Shown here in pieces: positions 26,542 to 37,254 of a DNA stretch of 64,000 nt; the first letter of the stretch is position 1, and each line of letters starts with the position of its first letter. Both the position numbers and the translations under genes were made by a program. This DNA comes from Chitinophagaceae bacterium. GTDB lineage: Bacteria; Bacteroidota; Bacteroidia; Chitinophagales; Chitinophagaceae. The stretch covers positions 1 through 64,000 of the forward strand of contig JAHBTJ010000022.1 of NCBI GenBank assembly GCA_019638595.1, read 5' to 3'. The notes beneath the pieces were generated by a model. The model saw nothing but the letters and a program-made list of their open reading frames with translations, did not search any database and was not told the DNA's origin.

Positions 26542-29040
26542 TTAAGAAAAGTAAGAACGCCGGTTTTTCCATATCGAAAATATTCCTCCTGCCAGCACCA
26601 AAAGAAAAAGCGTATTCCCAAAGTACATTAACTTTTGCCCTTTCGAATATGATTCCGGCTCAAATTTGAACACAATTTCGTGTTTGCCTGCCGGTACCGT
26701 CATACCCCGCAATACATAATTCACTTTGGCATAATCTGTTTTTTTACCATCTATATACGCATTCCATCCTGCGGGGTAATATACTTCGCTGAATACCGCA
26801 AACTGGGGAGACGCGGCATTGGTAGCATATTTTATTTCATCGTTACTATAGCTGGTCAACTGAATACTGGCAGCAGAATCAAAAACCGGATCATTGCCTG
26901 CAATGGTTTTAAAGCTTGCATCCACTATAACGGTGTCTTTCGGGCCAAACTGGTCCAGTGCTTTTATTTCCTCTATAGGGCCGTTTACGAATTTTATTTG
27001 CTTTATAAACCATGCGGCTCCTAATGCCTGGTCGTTCTTATATACACCTGCCGGTTGCTGCTGTTGCTGGGGAGGCGTAATAATATAACGTGTATTCAGC
27101 ATGTTCAGCACATCCATGTTGGGCATTTGCTTAGACAGTTGCGCTTCTATCAGGTCCTGGTAGATGCGCAGTTTTGCCGCGTGGTATCCACCTATATTGC
27201 GATGGAAATAGCTGGTAATAGCCGCACTGCCCTGAAAAGGATCGCCTGTTGAAATATTGTATACCCTGAAGTGCGGGTCTTTATCCTGCAAAATTTGTGT
27301 ATCTGCAGGGGTAGGGGTAAAATAGTTTGATTGAAGGGTGCTTTCGTCTTCAAGGTAATTTTCTGAGTTCAGGTATTTACTGTCAATGATCAATAGATCT
27401 ACAGTGTTAACAACAATGAATATAACAACGGCTGCTATTGGCTTGATCATTTTTTTCATGTACAGGTACAACAAACCGATAACCAGCGCAGCAAACAGGA
27501 AAGCCCTGAAGGTATTACCCAAAAACATATCTTTCCTGTCATCTTTCATGGCATTCACTACCATCCTGCCGATGTTTTCTTTCCCTTCCTGCGGCGCCCC
27601 AAAGGCGTTCGCGAGCATAGGATCCAACGCTCCTGAAAAATCATTAAAAAAGTAGATCAGCAATACCACCACGAATATGCTTCCTGTAGCATACAATATT
27701 TTTTTAAAAGAAGATTTTAAAATCTCCATTCCGTTAGGAGTAAAGAATATTTGCTGTAACCCCATAACGGCCAGCAATGAAAATATCATTTGAGGAATGA
27801 TGAGTGCTGTATTGGGGGAGCGGAACTTATTGTATAGGGGAAGGTGATCCATTAAAAATGTATTGAAACCCAGGAAGTTCCTGCCCCAGGCCATGAATAT
27901 AGCCAGCACAGCCCCGGCCAGTATCCACCATTTTATATTGTCCTGTATTACAACCAGGCCTACTACAGCCAGGAAACATATAATGGCCCCGAGGTAAATA
28001 GTGCCCCCTGTGCCTTCGGACATGCTGCCCCAGTATTTGGGCATACTCTGTACTATGTAAGATGCCTGCTGTTCAGGCATGTTCTTTTCAACCAGCTTTT
28101 CATACAGCTTTGAATTTTCATCGTAGCGGTTACTGCTTCCTTCTCCAAAAACGCCGGGCATAAACAAAGTGAGTGTTTCGCTTTTTCCTATACTATACCC
28201 GAAAGCATAATCATAGTCAAGCCCTTTGGTATCTGTTTTTTTAATGTCTGAGCCGGTAATGTCAATATCTTTACCCCCGCGCATAGTATAGTTTGCGTAT
28301 TCGGCTGTGGTCAGTAAGCTCATTGCAGAATTGGCAATGGCTATAATGCCGGCTAAGGCTGCCAGTCCAAAGGAAATAAGCAGGTGCTTCCACTGTTTTT
28401 GACGTATCCACTTTAGCGTGTACCCGATGGAAACAAACAGCGCGACGAAGAAAAAATAATAGGTTACCTGCGGGTGATTGAAGGCAATTTCCCAGGTGGC
28501 AAAAATAGTGGTTACAGCGAGGCCTGAAAGGTATTTTCCCTGGTAGATAAGCAGAAGTCCCGCCAATAGTCCCGGCATGTAAGACAATGTCCACATTTTA
28601 GTATCGTGCCCCGTAGCTACAAAAAGCACATTAAAGCTGGCATAGGCAAAGGCCAGTCCGCCTAAAATACCCAATACCGTGCGGGCGCCTATAACACAAC
28701 TCAGTATGTAGAAGCTGATACAAGCCAGGAAGAAAAAGCCGATTGGCTTGGGTAAGCCAAGTGTAAGCACAGTATGCAGGTTGGGTAAAAAAGAGTCTGC
28801 ATCCATTGCTACCTGGTAGTTGGGCATACCGCTGAACAGATGGGTATTCCATAAGGGAAAACGCCCATGTTGTTCTTTGTATTCAAAAGAATTCTGAGCC
28901 ATTCCTTTCCAGAAGATCACATCGCTTTGCTGCAATACCTTTCCTTCAAGCGCCGGGCGACAGTAAATAACGGCTACTATCAAAAAAACGCCGATGGCTA
29001 TCAGGTGAGGTACAAACGCTTTAAAATTAATTTTTTTCAC
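26542..29040 (-). CDS. YfhO family multi-pass membrane protein
   Basis: 832 residues beginning with GTG; no ATG occurs near. About a dozen hydrophobic helices span the first 540 residues (for example LIAIGVFLIVAVIY and AALAGIIAIANSAMSLL), and a periplasmic C-terminal portion ends in one more helix near 800-820. The SGMPNYQ block and the PAGWNAYIDGKKT block are family features. YfhO-like proteins are predicted GT-C-type glycosyltransferases that modify envelope polymers such as lipoteichoic acid in Firmicutes; in Bacteroidota the substrate is unknown. It is convergent with the glycosyltransferase gene. Confidence 0.88.
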   Translation of the reverse strand: MKKINFKAFVPHLIAIGVFLIVAVIYCRPALEGKVLQQSDVIFWKGMAQNSFEYKEQHGRFPLWNTHLFSGMPNYQVAMDADSFLPNLHTVLTLGLPKPIGFFFLACISFYILSCVIGARTVLGILGGLAFAYASFNVLFVATGHDTKMWTLSYMPGLLAGLLLIYQGKYLSGLAVTTIFATWEIAFNHPQVTYYFFFVALFVSIGYTLKWIRQKQWKHLLISFGLAALAGIIAIANSAMSLLTTAEYANYTMRGGKDIDITGSDIKKTDTKGLDYDYAFGYSIGKSETLTLFMPGVFGEGSSNRYDENSKLYEKLVEKNMPEQQASYIVQSMPKYWGSMSEGTGGTIYLGAIICFLAVVGLVVIQDNIKWWILAGAVLAIFMAWGRNFLGFNTFLMDHLPLYNKFRSPNTALIIPQMIFSLLAVMGLQQIFFTPNGMEILKSSFKKILYATGSIFVVVLLIYFFNDFSGALDPMLANAFGAPQEGKENIGRMVVNAMKDDRKDMFLGNTFRAFLFAALVIGLLYLYMKKMIKPIAAVVIFIVVNTVDLLIIDSKYLNSENYLEDESTLQSNYFTPTPADTQILQDKDPHFRVYNISTGDPFQGSAAITSYFHRNIGGYHAAKLRIYQDLIEAQLSKQMPNMDVLNMLNTRYIITPPQQQQQPAGVYKNDQALGAAWFIKQIKFVNGPIEEIKALDQFGPKDTVIVDASFKTIAGNDPVFDSAASIQLTSYSNDEIKYATNAASPQFAVFSEVYYPAGWNAYIDGKKTDYAKVNYVLRGMTVPAGKHEIVFKFEPESYSKGQKLMYFGNTLFLLVLAGGIFSIWKNRRSYFS

Positions 29041-29174
29041 GTGCTGGCTTTTTATTTACCGGTTACAAACAAGCCCCGCTGCGCATAGCAAGCTGCCGGT
29101 TAATGCAATAAAAGATATTTTAAGGCGGCAAATTAATGCTAATTTTAATGTTACCCTTAATTTTAGCAGATTAT

Positions 29175-29957
29175 ATGATCCACCAGATTCTTAAAGACCG
29201 GCCCACTAAATTATTTATAGGGTTTGCCGCTTTTTTTGTAGCCAATGCTCTTATTGCCGAATGCATTGGCGGCAAAATTTTTTCATTGGAAAAACTATTT
29301 GGATTTGAGCCGCTGAACCTCACTCTTTTTGGGCAGAGCGGGCTTTCATTCAGCCTTACCTGCGGGGTATTGCTTTGGCCGCTGGAATTTGTAATGACGG
29401 ATATTGTGAATGAATATTATGGGCCCAAAGCTGTAAAACGGATCAGCTATACGGCGGTTGCACTTATATCCTATGCCTTTATTATGTTTTATGCCAGTAT
29501 TCATATTCCGTATGCCAACTGGTGGCCATCGTCTAAAACAGCAGAAGGAGTACCGGATATGCAGGTTGCTTTTACCGGTATTTTCGGGCAGGGTATGTGG
29601 ATCATTTTCGGGAGCCTGGTAGCATTCCTTGTAAGCCAGATGGTGGATGTGTTTGTATTTCACCGTATTAAAAAAGCTACCGGCGAAAAAAAGGTTTGGT
29701 TACGTGCAACAGGTTCTACCCTGGTATCGCAATTGATAGATAGCTTTATAGTATTGACCATTGCCTTTAAGTTTGGCAGTAACTGGTCCTGGGGGCTGGT
29801 GATAGCCGTAGGCTGTGTAAACTACATGTATAAATTCACCGTTGCCATATTACTGACTCCTGTTATTTACTTTGCCGAGTCGCGGATTGAAAAATACGTT
29901 GGTAAAGAAACTGCCATGCAAATGAAAAAGGCGGCGATGGGGCAGGGGAGTATATAA
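29175..29957 (+). CDS. Queuosine precursor transporter (YhhQ/DUF165)
   Basis: 260 residues from the ATG that begins MIHQILKDRPTKLF, the usual start of Bacteroidota relatives; two in-frame ATGs upstream (29136, 29148) lie in an AT-rich promoter-like stretch and are less likely. Six or so membrane helices are seen. The stretch LIAECIGGKIF and the ADIVNEYYG-type motif (here TDIVNEYYGPKAV) are characteristic. Family members take up queuine or preQ precursors for tRNA wobble modification. It is convergent with the gamma-glutamyltransferase gene, with only 17 bases between stops. Confidence 0.88.
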   Translation: MIHQILKDRPTKLFIGFAAFFVANALIAECIGGKIFSLEKLFGFEPLNLTLFGQSGLSFSLTCGVLLWPLEFVMTDIVNEYYGPKAVKRISYTAVALISYAFIMFYASIHIPYANWWPSSKTAEGVPDMQVAFTGIFGQGMWIIFGSLVAFLVSQMVDVFVFHRIKKATGEKKVWLRATGSTLVSQLIDSFIVLTIAFKFGSNWSWGLVIAVGCVNYMYKFTVAILLTPVIYFAESRIEKYVGKETAMQMKKAAMGQGSI

Positions 29958-29974
29958 TGCGGCCTGAAACAATA

Positions 29975-31699
29975 TCAATAGCCTTCCGCTGCGTCATCGC
30001 CCCGTTTATCGGCAACCGCTTGCATCAAAAGTTTACCGTCGCCGGTTTTTTCTATTTTAATAAGCTCTGTTCTTCCAATGGGCGGACGCCTGGTAATGGT
30101 ATACCCTATAGCTGTTAACGAATCGGCTACCGGCTGGGGAAAGTCTTCTTCCACAAATACTTCATCGGGTAGCCATTGGTGGTGAAATTTGGGTTTGTTA
30201 ACCGCATCTTCAGCGCTGAGGTTAAAATCAATCAGGTTAACAATACTCTGGAACAATGAAGTAGGAATAGTAGTTCCCCCGGGAGTACCCACCACTATAT
30301 ACGGATCTCCGCCTTTCAGCACAATAGTAGGTGTCATGGAACTTAACATGCGTTTGCCCGGGGCTATAGCGTTGGCTTCGGCGCCTAATGCTCCATACAT
30401 ATTGGGCACTCCCGGCTTTATGCTAAAATCGTCCATTTCGTCATTCAATAAAAACCCGGCGCCTCCTACCACTGTTCTGCTGCCATAGCCATCATTAAGC
30501 GTGGTAGTTACCGCTACTACATTTCCCCATTGGTCGGCTACCGATAAATGGGTCGTTTCTTCACTTTCCTTTTGAATTGTACCGGCTTTTGTTTGCGTGC
30601 TGTTACCGGCTCTGCCTTGTATATAATCATCCATTCTTTTTCGTATATAATAATCGCTCAGCAATGTATCAACCGGCACCTTTACAAAATCAACATCTCC
30701 CATATATTCGGCCCTGTCGGCATAAGCGCGGCGCTCCGCTTCCACCATCAACTGTACAGCGCCGGCAGACTGGAATCCCATTTCACCTATATTTTTGTCT
30801 TCTGTCATTTTTAAACATTGCTTTAGTATAATACCGCCGCTGCTGGGGAGCGACATAGATACCAGCGTATAGCCTTTATAGTTAAAGATCACAGGAATCC
30901 TTTCTTTGGCAGTATAGCTTTTCAGATCTTCTTCCGAAATAATGCCATTCGCTTTTTTCATTTCAGCAACTATTAACCTGGCAGTTTCACCTTCGTAAAA
31001 TCCTTTTTGGCCATTATCACGGATGCGCCTGAGCGTTCCGGCAAGATCGGACTGTATCAATGTATCTCCTTCTTTCCAATCGCTTGCTTTTAAAAAAGCT
31101 ATTTCCGAAGTATTATACTGCTTTAGATCCGGACGAATATGATTCAGTCCTCCTGCTTCGGCTGCTGTGATCACAAACCCTTTTTCAGCGAGGTCAATGG
31201 CAGGCTGAACCAGCTTTTCAAAAGGCAGGGTAGCATATTTGAGAGAGACGAAAAGCCCCGCTACTGTTCCGGGTACACCGGCAGACAGGTGCCCTCTCTG
31301 GCTGAGTGGCATAACCGGGTTTCCTTCTTTATCGAGGTACATATTACGATGCGCCGCGCCCGGCGCTTTTTCGCGGTAGTCAATAGCTATATTCGAACCA
31401 TCCTGTAAATGGGCCACCATAAAGCCGCCGCCGCCCAGGTTGCCGGCGCCGGGATATACCACAGCTAAGGCTAATTGCACTGCTATAGCCGCATCTACGG
31501 CGTTTCCACCCTGCTTTAATATTTCCACTCCAACTTTGCTTGCCAGCGGATGCGCCGATACCACTGCGCCGTTGTTGCCGGTAAATGACTTTTGTATAGT
31601 GTATTGGTAGGGATTATAAGAGGATGCGGGAGGTTGATTCTTACAGGAAACAGTAGCAAAACAAAGGAACAGGAGGCTGTAAAACGCTATTTTATTCAT
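29975..31699 (-). CDS. ggt: Gamma-glutamyltransferase
   Basis: 574 residues. Signal sequence with a probable lipobox (ATVSC), so a periplasmic lipoprotein. The precursor cleaves itself before the nucleophile Thr382 in TTHLSVAD; GNVVAVTTTLN follows, matching the family signature. SSMTPTIVLKGG and GTPGGTTIP near the C-terminus are the substrate-binding and glycine-rich parts of the small subunit. It hydrolyses or transfers gamma-glutamyl groups of glutathione and related compounds, letting the cell reuse cysteine and glutamate. Single gene; a near -7 box (TATCTTGC) lies about 30 bases upstream. Confidence 0.94.
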   Translation of the reverse strand: MNKIAFYSLLFLCFATVSCKNQPPASSYNPYQYTIQKSFTGNNGAVVSAHPLASKVGVEILKQGGNAVDAAIAVQLALAVVYPGAGNLGGGGFMVAHLQDGSNIAIDYREKAPGAAHRNMYLDKEGNPVMPLSQRGHLSAGVPGTVAGLFVSLKYATLPFEKLVQPAIDLAEKGFVITAAEAGGLNHIRPDLKQYNTSEIAFLKASDWKEGDTLIQSDLAGTLRRIRDNGQKGFYEGETARLIVAEMKKANGIISEEDLKSYTAKERIPVIFNYKGYTLVSMSLPSSGGIILKQCLKMTEDKNIGEMGFQSAGAVQLMVEAERRAYADRAEYMGDVDFVKVPVDTLLSDYYIRKRMDDYIQGRAGNSTQTKAGTIQKESEETTHLSVADQWGNVVAVTTTLNDGYGSRTVVGGAGFLLNDEMDDFSIKPGVPNMYGALGAEANAIAPGKRMLSSMTPTIVLKGGDPYIVVGTPGGTTIPTSLFQSIVNLIDFNLSAEDAVNKPKFHHQWLPDEVFVEEDFPQPVADSLTAIGYTITRRPPIGRTELIKIEKTGDGKLLMQAVADKRGDDAAEGY

Positions 31700-31808
31700 G
31701 ATGCTAATCCTTAAAAGAGCAAGATACTAAAGAATTTTCTGCAGCATTGATATTTGCCTGGTTGTCTATGGCAGGTGTTTCTTAAATTGCCTCACAATTG
31801 TCAACATT

Positions 31809-34325
31809 ATGAGGAAATGCGCATCTGTTTTATTTGTATTCTTTTTGCTGATCCATTACGGGTATAGCCAGTTGCAATCGCCGGAAACATTTTTAGGATA
31901 TAAGCCGGGACAGCGTTATACACCGCATTTTAAGATCATTAATTATTTTAACCACGTTGCGGCGAATGCCGGAACTATGGTAAAGCTGCAGCAATATGGA
32001 GAAACAAACGAGGGACGCCCGCTGATAGCGGCGTTTATTTCGTCGCAGGAAAATATTAGCAAGCTTGAAAATATCCGTAAAAATAACCTGCGTCTGGCTA
32101 ATATGGCTTTAGACAGGATGGCGCCCGATGAGAACGCACCTGTTATTGTGTGGTTGAGCTATAATGTGCACGGAAATGAAACATCTTCTTCCGAAGCAGC
32201 CATGCTAACCCTGTATGAGCTGGTTAATCCGGCAAATACCAAAACAAAGGAATGGCTTACAAATACGGTAGTGGTTATTGATCCCTGCATCAATCCTGAC
32301 GGGCGCGACAGGTATGTGAACTGGTTTAACAGTATAGTGGGCAAAAACTTCAATCCCAACCTTGAAGCAAGAGAGCATAGGGAACCCTGGCCCGGGGGAC
32401 GTACCAATCATTATAATTTTGACCTGAACCGCGACTGGGCCTGGCAAACACAGGTAGAGTCAAAGCAAAGGCTTGAGCTGTACCAGCAATGGTACCCGCA
32501 GATACACGTGGACTATCATGAACAGGGTATTAATAATCCTTACTATTTTGCCCCGGCGGCACAACCCTATCATGAGATCATCACCCCCTGGCAAAGGGAA
32601 TTCCAGATGAGCATAGGTAAAAACAATGCAAAATATTTTGATGCGAATGGCTGGCTTTTTTTTACCAGGGAAATATTTGACCTGTACTACCCGTCTTACG
32701 GCGATACCTATCCTATTTATAACGGCGCTATTGGCATGACCTACGAACAGGCCGGCGGAGGGTCTGCGGGGTTGGGTGTGCATAAGAGGGAAGGGGATAC
32801 GCTTACTTTATACGACAGGCTGATCCATCACTATACTACGGGTATCAGCACCATTGAAATATCTTCTCATAACGCCGCCAGGCTTATAAAAGAGTTCAGG
32901 AAGTTTTTTAATGAAGCGGTTTCTAAAGGATCGGGCGGCTATAAAAGTTTTGTGATCAAATACAACGAGGCGGATGTGCAACGCATTTCCTCGCTGCTGG
33001 AATTGCTGGATAAAAATGGTATCCAATATTCCGGGGGCAGCGGTACAGCTAAAGGGTTCAATTACGCCAACGGAAAAGAAGAAACATTTACGATAGGCAA
33101 AAATGATATTGTGATCAGTGGTTTGCAGCCAAAGTCTACCTTAATTGAAGTATTGTTTGAACCACAACCGAAACTGGTTGATACCGCAACATATGATATT
33201 ACGGCCTGGGCGTTGCCCTATGTATATGGAGTGAATGCCTATGCCGTAAAGGAAAAGATAACCGGCAGCGGGCCTTACATTAAACCTCCCAATGTTGTAA
33301 ATAACGTTGAGCAAGCTTACGGGTATGTAATTCCATGGGAAGGAGTGCAGAGCGTAAAAGTTGTAACACAGCTTTTACAGAAAGGAATAAAGCTCCGGTA
33401 CGCAGCAAGGGATTTTGAAGTAAATGGAAAAACTTTTAAAAGGGGAGCGGTACTGGTGCTTAAAACAAGCAATGCTACCACTGCAGATCAATTATGGAAG
33501 CTTACTGCTGATATTTGTAATTCCGAAAATGTAAAGGCATATCCTGTGAATACGGGTTTTGTGGATAAAGGTTATGATTTTGGAAGTGAGAACGTGCGTT
33601 ATATCAAGCCTCCTAAAATAGGGTTGCTGTCTGGTGAGGGAACAAATTCCAACGCCGCGGGAGAAATATGGTTTTTCCTGGAGCAGGAGCTGCATTATCC
33701 CGTAACGCTGATAAATGTAAACGACCTGGACAGGGTTAAATGGGATGACCTGGACGTGCTGATAATGCCCGACGGCAGGTATAAATTTTTGACTGAAGAA
33801 AAGGGCATGAAAGAGCTAAAGTCCTGGATAGGGCGAGGCGGCAAACTGATAGCGATGGAAAGTGCAGTAGCTCAACTGGCAAGAAATGAAGGCAGCCTGA
33901 AATTTAAAAGAGATGAAGATTCATCGGAGAAAAAAGACGCGTATATAGCGTTAAAGAAGTTCGAAAACCTGGAGCGGGATTTTATTTCGTCTACCACGCC
34001 GGGCTCCATTTACAAAGTGCAGTTAGATAATACACACCCGCTTGTATTCGGTTATCCCGATTATTATTATACCCTGAAGATGGATGATAATTTTTATGAA
34101 TTTATTGATGAGGGCTGGAATGTGGGAGTGATAAAAAAAGACAACTGGGTAACCGGCTTTGTAGGCGCCAAACTGAAAAAAAAGCTGAACGACGGATTGA
34201 TTTTCGGGGTGCAGGAAATGGGCAGGGGCGGTATTGTGTACCTGGCAGACAACGTGTTGTTCCGTAATTTCTGGCAAAACGGTAAACTATTGTTTTGCAA
34301 CGCGTTATTTCTGGTAGGGCAATAA
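31809..34325 (+). CDS. Secreted M14 family zinc carboxypeptidase
   Basis: 838 residues. Signal peptide of about 20 residues. The M14 domain occupies about 30-370: zinc ligands His121 and Glu124 in [12 protein letters not shown], the third His near 237 in VDYHEQG, and [11 protein letters not shown] plus LNRDWAW as substrate-binding features. The C-terminal half (from about 500) has a glutamine-amidotransferase-like look ([30 protein letters not shown]), as in many large Bacteroidota M14 proteins. Probably degrades peptides in the periplasm or outside the cell. It lies 29 bases upstream of prfC but prfC has its own promoter box. Confidence 0.9.
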   Translation: MRKCASVLFVFFLLIHYGYSQLQSPETFLGYKPGQRYTPHFKIINYFNHVAANAGTMVKLQQYGETNEGRPLIAAFISSQENISKLENIRKNNLRLANMALDRMAPDENAPVIVWLSYNVHGNETSSSEAAMLTLYELVNPANTKTKEWLTNTVVVIDPCINPDGRDRYVNWFNSIVGKNFNPNLEAREHREPWPGGRTNHYNFDLNRDWAWQTQVESKQRLELYQQWYPQIHVDYHEQGINNPYYFAPAAQPYHEIITPWQREFQMSIGKNNAKYFDANGWLFFTREIFDLYYPSYGDTYPIYNGAIGMTYEQAGGGSAGLGVHKREGDTLTLYDRLIHHYTTGISTIEISSHNAARLIKEFRKFFNEAVSKGSGGYKSFVIKYNEADVQRISSLLELLDKNGIQYSGGSGTAKGFNYANGKEETFTIGKNDIVISGLQPKSTLIEVLFEPQPKLVDTATYDITAWALPYVYGVNAYAVKEKITGSGPYIKPPNVVNNVEQAYGYVIPWEGVQSVKVVTQLLQKGIKLRYAARDFEVNGKTFKRGAVLVLKTSNATTADQLWKLTADICNSENVKAYPVNTGFVDKGYDFGSENVRYIKPPKIGLLSGEGTNSNAAGEIWFFLEQELHYPVTLINVNDLDRVKWDDLDVLIMPDGRYKFLTEEKGMKELKSWIGRGGKLIAMESAVAQLARNEGSLKFKRDEDSSEKKDAYIALKKFENLERDFISSTTPGSIYKVQLDNTHPLVFGYPDYYYTLKMDDNFYEFIDEGWNVGVIKKDNWVTGFVGAKLKKKLNDGLIFGVQEMGRGGIVYLADNVLFRNFWQNGKLLFCNALFLVGQ

Positions 34326-34337
34326 GCTACATATTAT

Positions 34338-34345
34338 TACCTTTG
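34338..34345 (+). promoter_or_regulatory. TAnnTTTG -7 box directly before prfC
   Basis: TACCTTTG, exact match, with eight bases to the ATG at 34354, so the mRNA would be nearly leaderless. Confidence 0.65.
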
Positions 34346-34353
34346 CGCCGCTC

Positions 34354-35955
34354 ATGAAGTATACAGAAGAAATCAATAAGCGCAAAACATTCGCTATTAT
34401 ATCGCATCCCGATGCCGGTAAAACAACCCTTACTGAAAAATTATTGTTATTCGGGGGGGCTATACAAACAGCCGGTGCTGTAAAAAGCAACAAAATAAAA
34501 AAGCATGCCACGAGCGATTTTATGGAAATTGAAAAGCAGCGTGGTATTTCTGTTGCTACCAGCGTAATGACGTTCGAGTATGAGGGATTCCTCATCAACC
34601 TGCTGGATACGCCCGGTCACAAGGATTTTGCGGAAGATACTTACCGTACTTTAACCGCTGTTGACAGCGTAATACTGGTTATTGATAGTGTAAACGGGGT
34701 TGAGCCTCAAACCCGGAGGCTGATGGAAGTGTGCCGTATGCGCGATACTCCCGTAATTGTATTCATCAATAAAATGGACCGCGATGGTAAAATGCCTTTT
34801 GACCTGCTGGAAGAAATAGAGAAGGAATTGCACATACAGTTGCATCCCATGAGCTGGCCCATTAACAGCGGTAAAGACTTTAAGGGAGTATACAATCTTT
34901 TTGATAAAAACCTTTTGCTGTTTTCCGCCAACACAAAGGCGAACGATGAAGATGTGATGCATATTACCGACCTGTCTGACGCATCATTGACCGACAGGGT
35001 AGGGGAGCGCGATGCCAAACAATTGCGCGAGGATGTTGAGCTGATAGACGGCGTATATGGCGGATTGAATACCACCTCTTACCTGGAAGGCAAGATAGCT
35101 CCTGTATTCTTTGGCAGCGCCGTCAATAATTTTGGGGTGAAGGAAATGCTGGATACTTTTATCCGTATTGCCCCGGCGCCATTATGCCGCCTTACATCGG
35201 AAAAAGAAGTTTGTCCCGAAGATGAAAAGTTCAGCGGATTTGTTTTTAAGATACATGCCAACCTCGATCCCAAGCACCGCGACAGGATCGCTTTTTTGCG
35301 GGTATGTTCGGGCAGGTTTGAAAGAAATAAATATTATCATCATGTGCGTTTGGATAAGGATATACGCTTTAGTAATCCTTATTCTTTTTTGGCACGCCAG
35401 AAAGATGTAATCGAAGAAGCTTATCCTGGTGATGTAGTGGGCTTATTCGATACAGGCAATTTTAAGATAGGAGATACACTTACGGAAGGCGCTGATTTTT
35501 ATTTTACAGGTATACCCAGCTTTTCACCCGAGTTGTTTAAAGAAGTAGTGAACAAAGATCCTATGAAGACCAAACAGCTTGAAAAGGGCTTGCTTCAGCT
35601 AACGGACGAGGGCGTAGCGCAGTTGTTTACACAGCATGGAGGAAACCGGAAAATAATTGGTTGCGTGGGCGACCTGCAGTTTGAAGTAATACAATATCGT
35701 TTATTACAGGAGTATGGAGCTTCTGTGCAGTTCAATACATTGCCTTTTTATAAAGCGTGCTGGATCACATCGGAAGATAAGAAAAAGCTGGATGATTTTA
35801 TCAGGTTTAAAACGGCAAATATCGTATCAGACAAAGACGGGCACCTGGTATATCTTGCTCAAAGTGAATGGTTCCTGAACACAGAAATAACCAACAACCC
35901 GGATATTACTTTTCATTTTACCAGTGAAATTCATAAAGAAGGGTATGGGGTTTGA
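34354..35955 (+). CDS. prfC: Peptide chain release factor 3
   Basis: 533 residues, full length. This GTPase frees RF1 or RF2 from the ribosome after termination. G1 is HPDAGKTT at 18-25, G3 DTPGHKDF near 88-95, and G4 NKMD near 143. The switch I segment contains [19 protein letters not shown], the form that separates RF3 from EF-G. Domains II and III follow to the C-terminus. It is transcribed alone, with repeats downstream. Confidence 0.96.
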   Translation: MKYTEEINKRKTFAIISHPDAGKTTLTEKLLLFGGAIQTAGAVKSNKIKKHATSDFMEIEKQRGISVATSVMTFEYEGFLINLLDTPGHKDFAEDTYRTLTAVDSVILVIDSVNGVEPQTRRLMEVCRMRDTPVIVFINKMDRDGKMPFDLLEEIEKELHIQLHPMSWPINSGKDFKGVYNLFDKNLLLFSANTKANDEDVMHITDLSDASLTDRVGERDAKQLREDVELIDGVYGGLNTTSYLEGKIAPVFFGSAVNNFGVKEMLDTFIRIAPAPLCRLTSEKEVCPEDEKFSGFVFKIHANLDPKHRDRIAFLRVCSGRFERNKYYHHVRLDKDIRFSNPYSFLARQKDVIEEAYPGDVVGLFDTGNFKIGDTLTEGADFYFTGIPSFSPELFKEVVNKDPMKTKQLEKGLLQLTDEGVAQLFTQHGGNRKIIGCVGDLQFEVIQYRLLQEYGASVQFNTLPFYKACWITSEDKKKLDDFIRFKTANIVSDKDGHLVYLAQSEWFLNTEITNNPDITFHFTSEIHKEGYGV

Positions 35956-36150
35956 GATATGGGGTTTATAGTTTCGGGTTTATGGTTACACTATATTTGA
36001 GATTTGATGGCTGTTGCAGGGTTCGGGTTTGTGGTTTGTAGTTTTGAGTTTCAAGTTGCTGGTTACAGGTTACAGGTTTTAGTTTGGAGTTTTGGGTTTG
36101 TAGTTACAACTGACTGCTGACAGCTGATAGCTCATAGCTGACCGCTATTA
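35954..36150. repeat. Composite intergenic repeat, copy 5
   Basis: Fills the spacer between the convergent prfC and Uma2-type genes. Repeated words include GGTTTATAGTTTCGGGTTTA, TATTTGAGATTTGATGG, GGTTACAGGTTACAGG and CTGACAGCTGATAGCTCATAGC. No hairpin insert in this copy. Confidence 0.7.
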
Positions 36151-36177
36151 AACAACAAATCATACACTAAAGATCCG

Positions 36178-36717
36178 TCAACTCCATATATCAGCAAGAT
36201 CCGGGGTAATGCTGCAACCTTCTTCCAGTTGGAAAGTAAATTGAGGAGCAGCAGCGCTGATACGTAGCCGGTATTCTTCGTTCAGCAATTCATATACCTC
36301 AATTTTTTCTTCATCTGCATCTACTATCAGGTAATAGTGTACGCCCTGCGTTCTATACAATTCAAATTTAGTATGGCGGTCTCTCAATGCCGTTGAAGGA
36401 GATAGTATTTCCACCACGAGTGCCGGTGCGAAGTCGAGGTAAGGCTTTTTGATCTCGTTACAAACGATCAATATATCAGGCTGAACAATAGTGTCTTCGG
36501 AAATTTTATAGTCAAGAGGATCATATACTTCACAGCAGTCACATTTTTTTAACACCGAGCCAAATGCAACAATCAGCCTGGCTGAAGTTTTCTGGTGCTT
36601 TGGAACCGGCAAGGGGCTCATAGCGATCGGGTGCCCTTCAATCAGTTCCCAACGTCCTTCCCATTGCTGGTACTCGTTATAGGTATAATGCGGTAATATT
36701 TTATTGGCTAAGCCCAT
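36178..36717 (-). CDS. Uma2 family (DUF820) restriction-fold protein
   Basis: 179 residues. The pattern YQQWEGRWELIEGHPIAM at the start, VQPDILIV with the conserved Asp, and ALVVEILSPSTALRDRHTKFELYRTQGVHYYLIVD with the conserved Glu and Lys spacing define the Uma2/DUF820 PD-(D/E)XK nuclease-like family. Its biological role is not established; copies often occur singly and in high number in Bacteroidota and cyanobacteria. No partner gene is evident. The start overlaps an antisense frame that continues into a decayed gene. Confidence 0.88.
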   Translation of the reverse strand: MGLANKILPHYTYNEYQQWEGRWELIEGHPIAMSPLPVPKHQKTSARLIVAFGSVLKKCDCCEVYDPLDYKISEDTIVQPDILIVCNEIKKPYLDFAPALVVEILSPSTALRDRHTKFELYRTQGVHYYLIVDADEEKIEVYELLNEEYRLRISAAAPQFTFQLEEGCSITPDLADIWS

Positions 36718-36769
36718 ATGTAAATTTAAAATAAATTTTCAGCAAAAATACATTAAAGAATTAAATCTT

Positions 36770-37122
36770 AAATCGAACCTGGAGGGATACGCAGGGATTT
36801 CGCTTTTAGAAAAAATAATGGAAGAAGCTATCTCAACTTTCGGGTATACCCCGTATATACAGGATCCCCCAAGAGGGCTTATTGTTTTTGCTATCAGCAT
36901 TAAAGCAAGGCATACCTTTAATTCCATACAAGCTGTGGGCGGGTTGCAGTGACGTTCGGGAGTGTTTGTATTTTACAACCAGTAAAAAAGTAGCGGATGC
37001 CTTTTATTATGAAACCTTTTTTATTGCTTAACCAAATGATATTGTCTTTTGGGTATACAATATTTTAAAAGCGAAATCCCTGGAAGGACACGGCGTGAAA
37101 TACGAAGTAAACTACGGTTAAA
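36770..37122 (+). pseudogene. Decayed gene of unknown family
   Basis: Three coding-like pieces lie in order on the plus strand. The first (to 36952) reads LLEKIMEEAISTFGYTPYIQ ... FNSIQAVGG and ends in a stop. A shift of frame then gives DVRECLYFTTSKKVADAFYY ... FFIA before a stop near 37030. The same frame resumes as PNDIVFWVYNILKAKS ... VKYEVNYG and stops at 37122. Amino acid composition looks protein-like throughout, and one frameshift plus one in-frame stop would explain the breaks. I do not recognise the family. The rest of the 36718-37254 spacer shows nothing else. Confidence 0.4.
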
Positions 37123-37254
37123 ATAGAAAATTTAATTTATTGAACATAATAAACAATGAAAAAACAATCGGAACGTTGATAATTGTGACCACTTTATACC
37201 CGGTTCCCGGTTTGATTTTGTATAGGAAAAGATAAATTATCCAATAACAATTTA

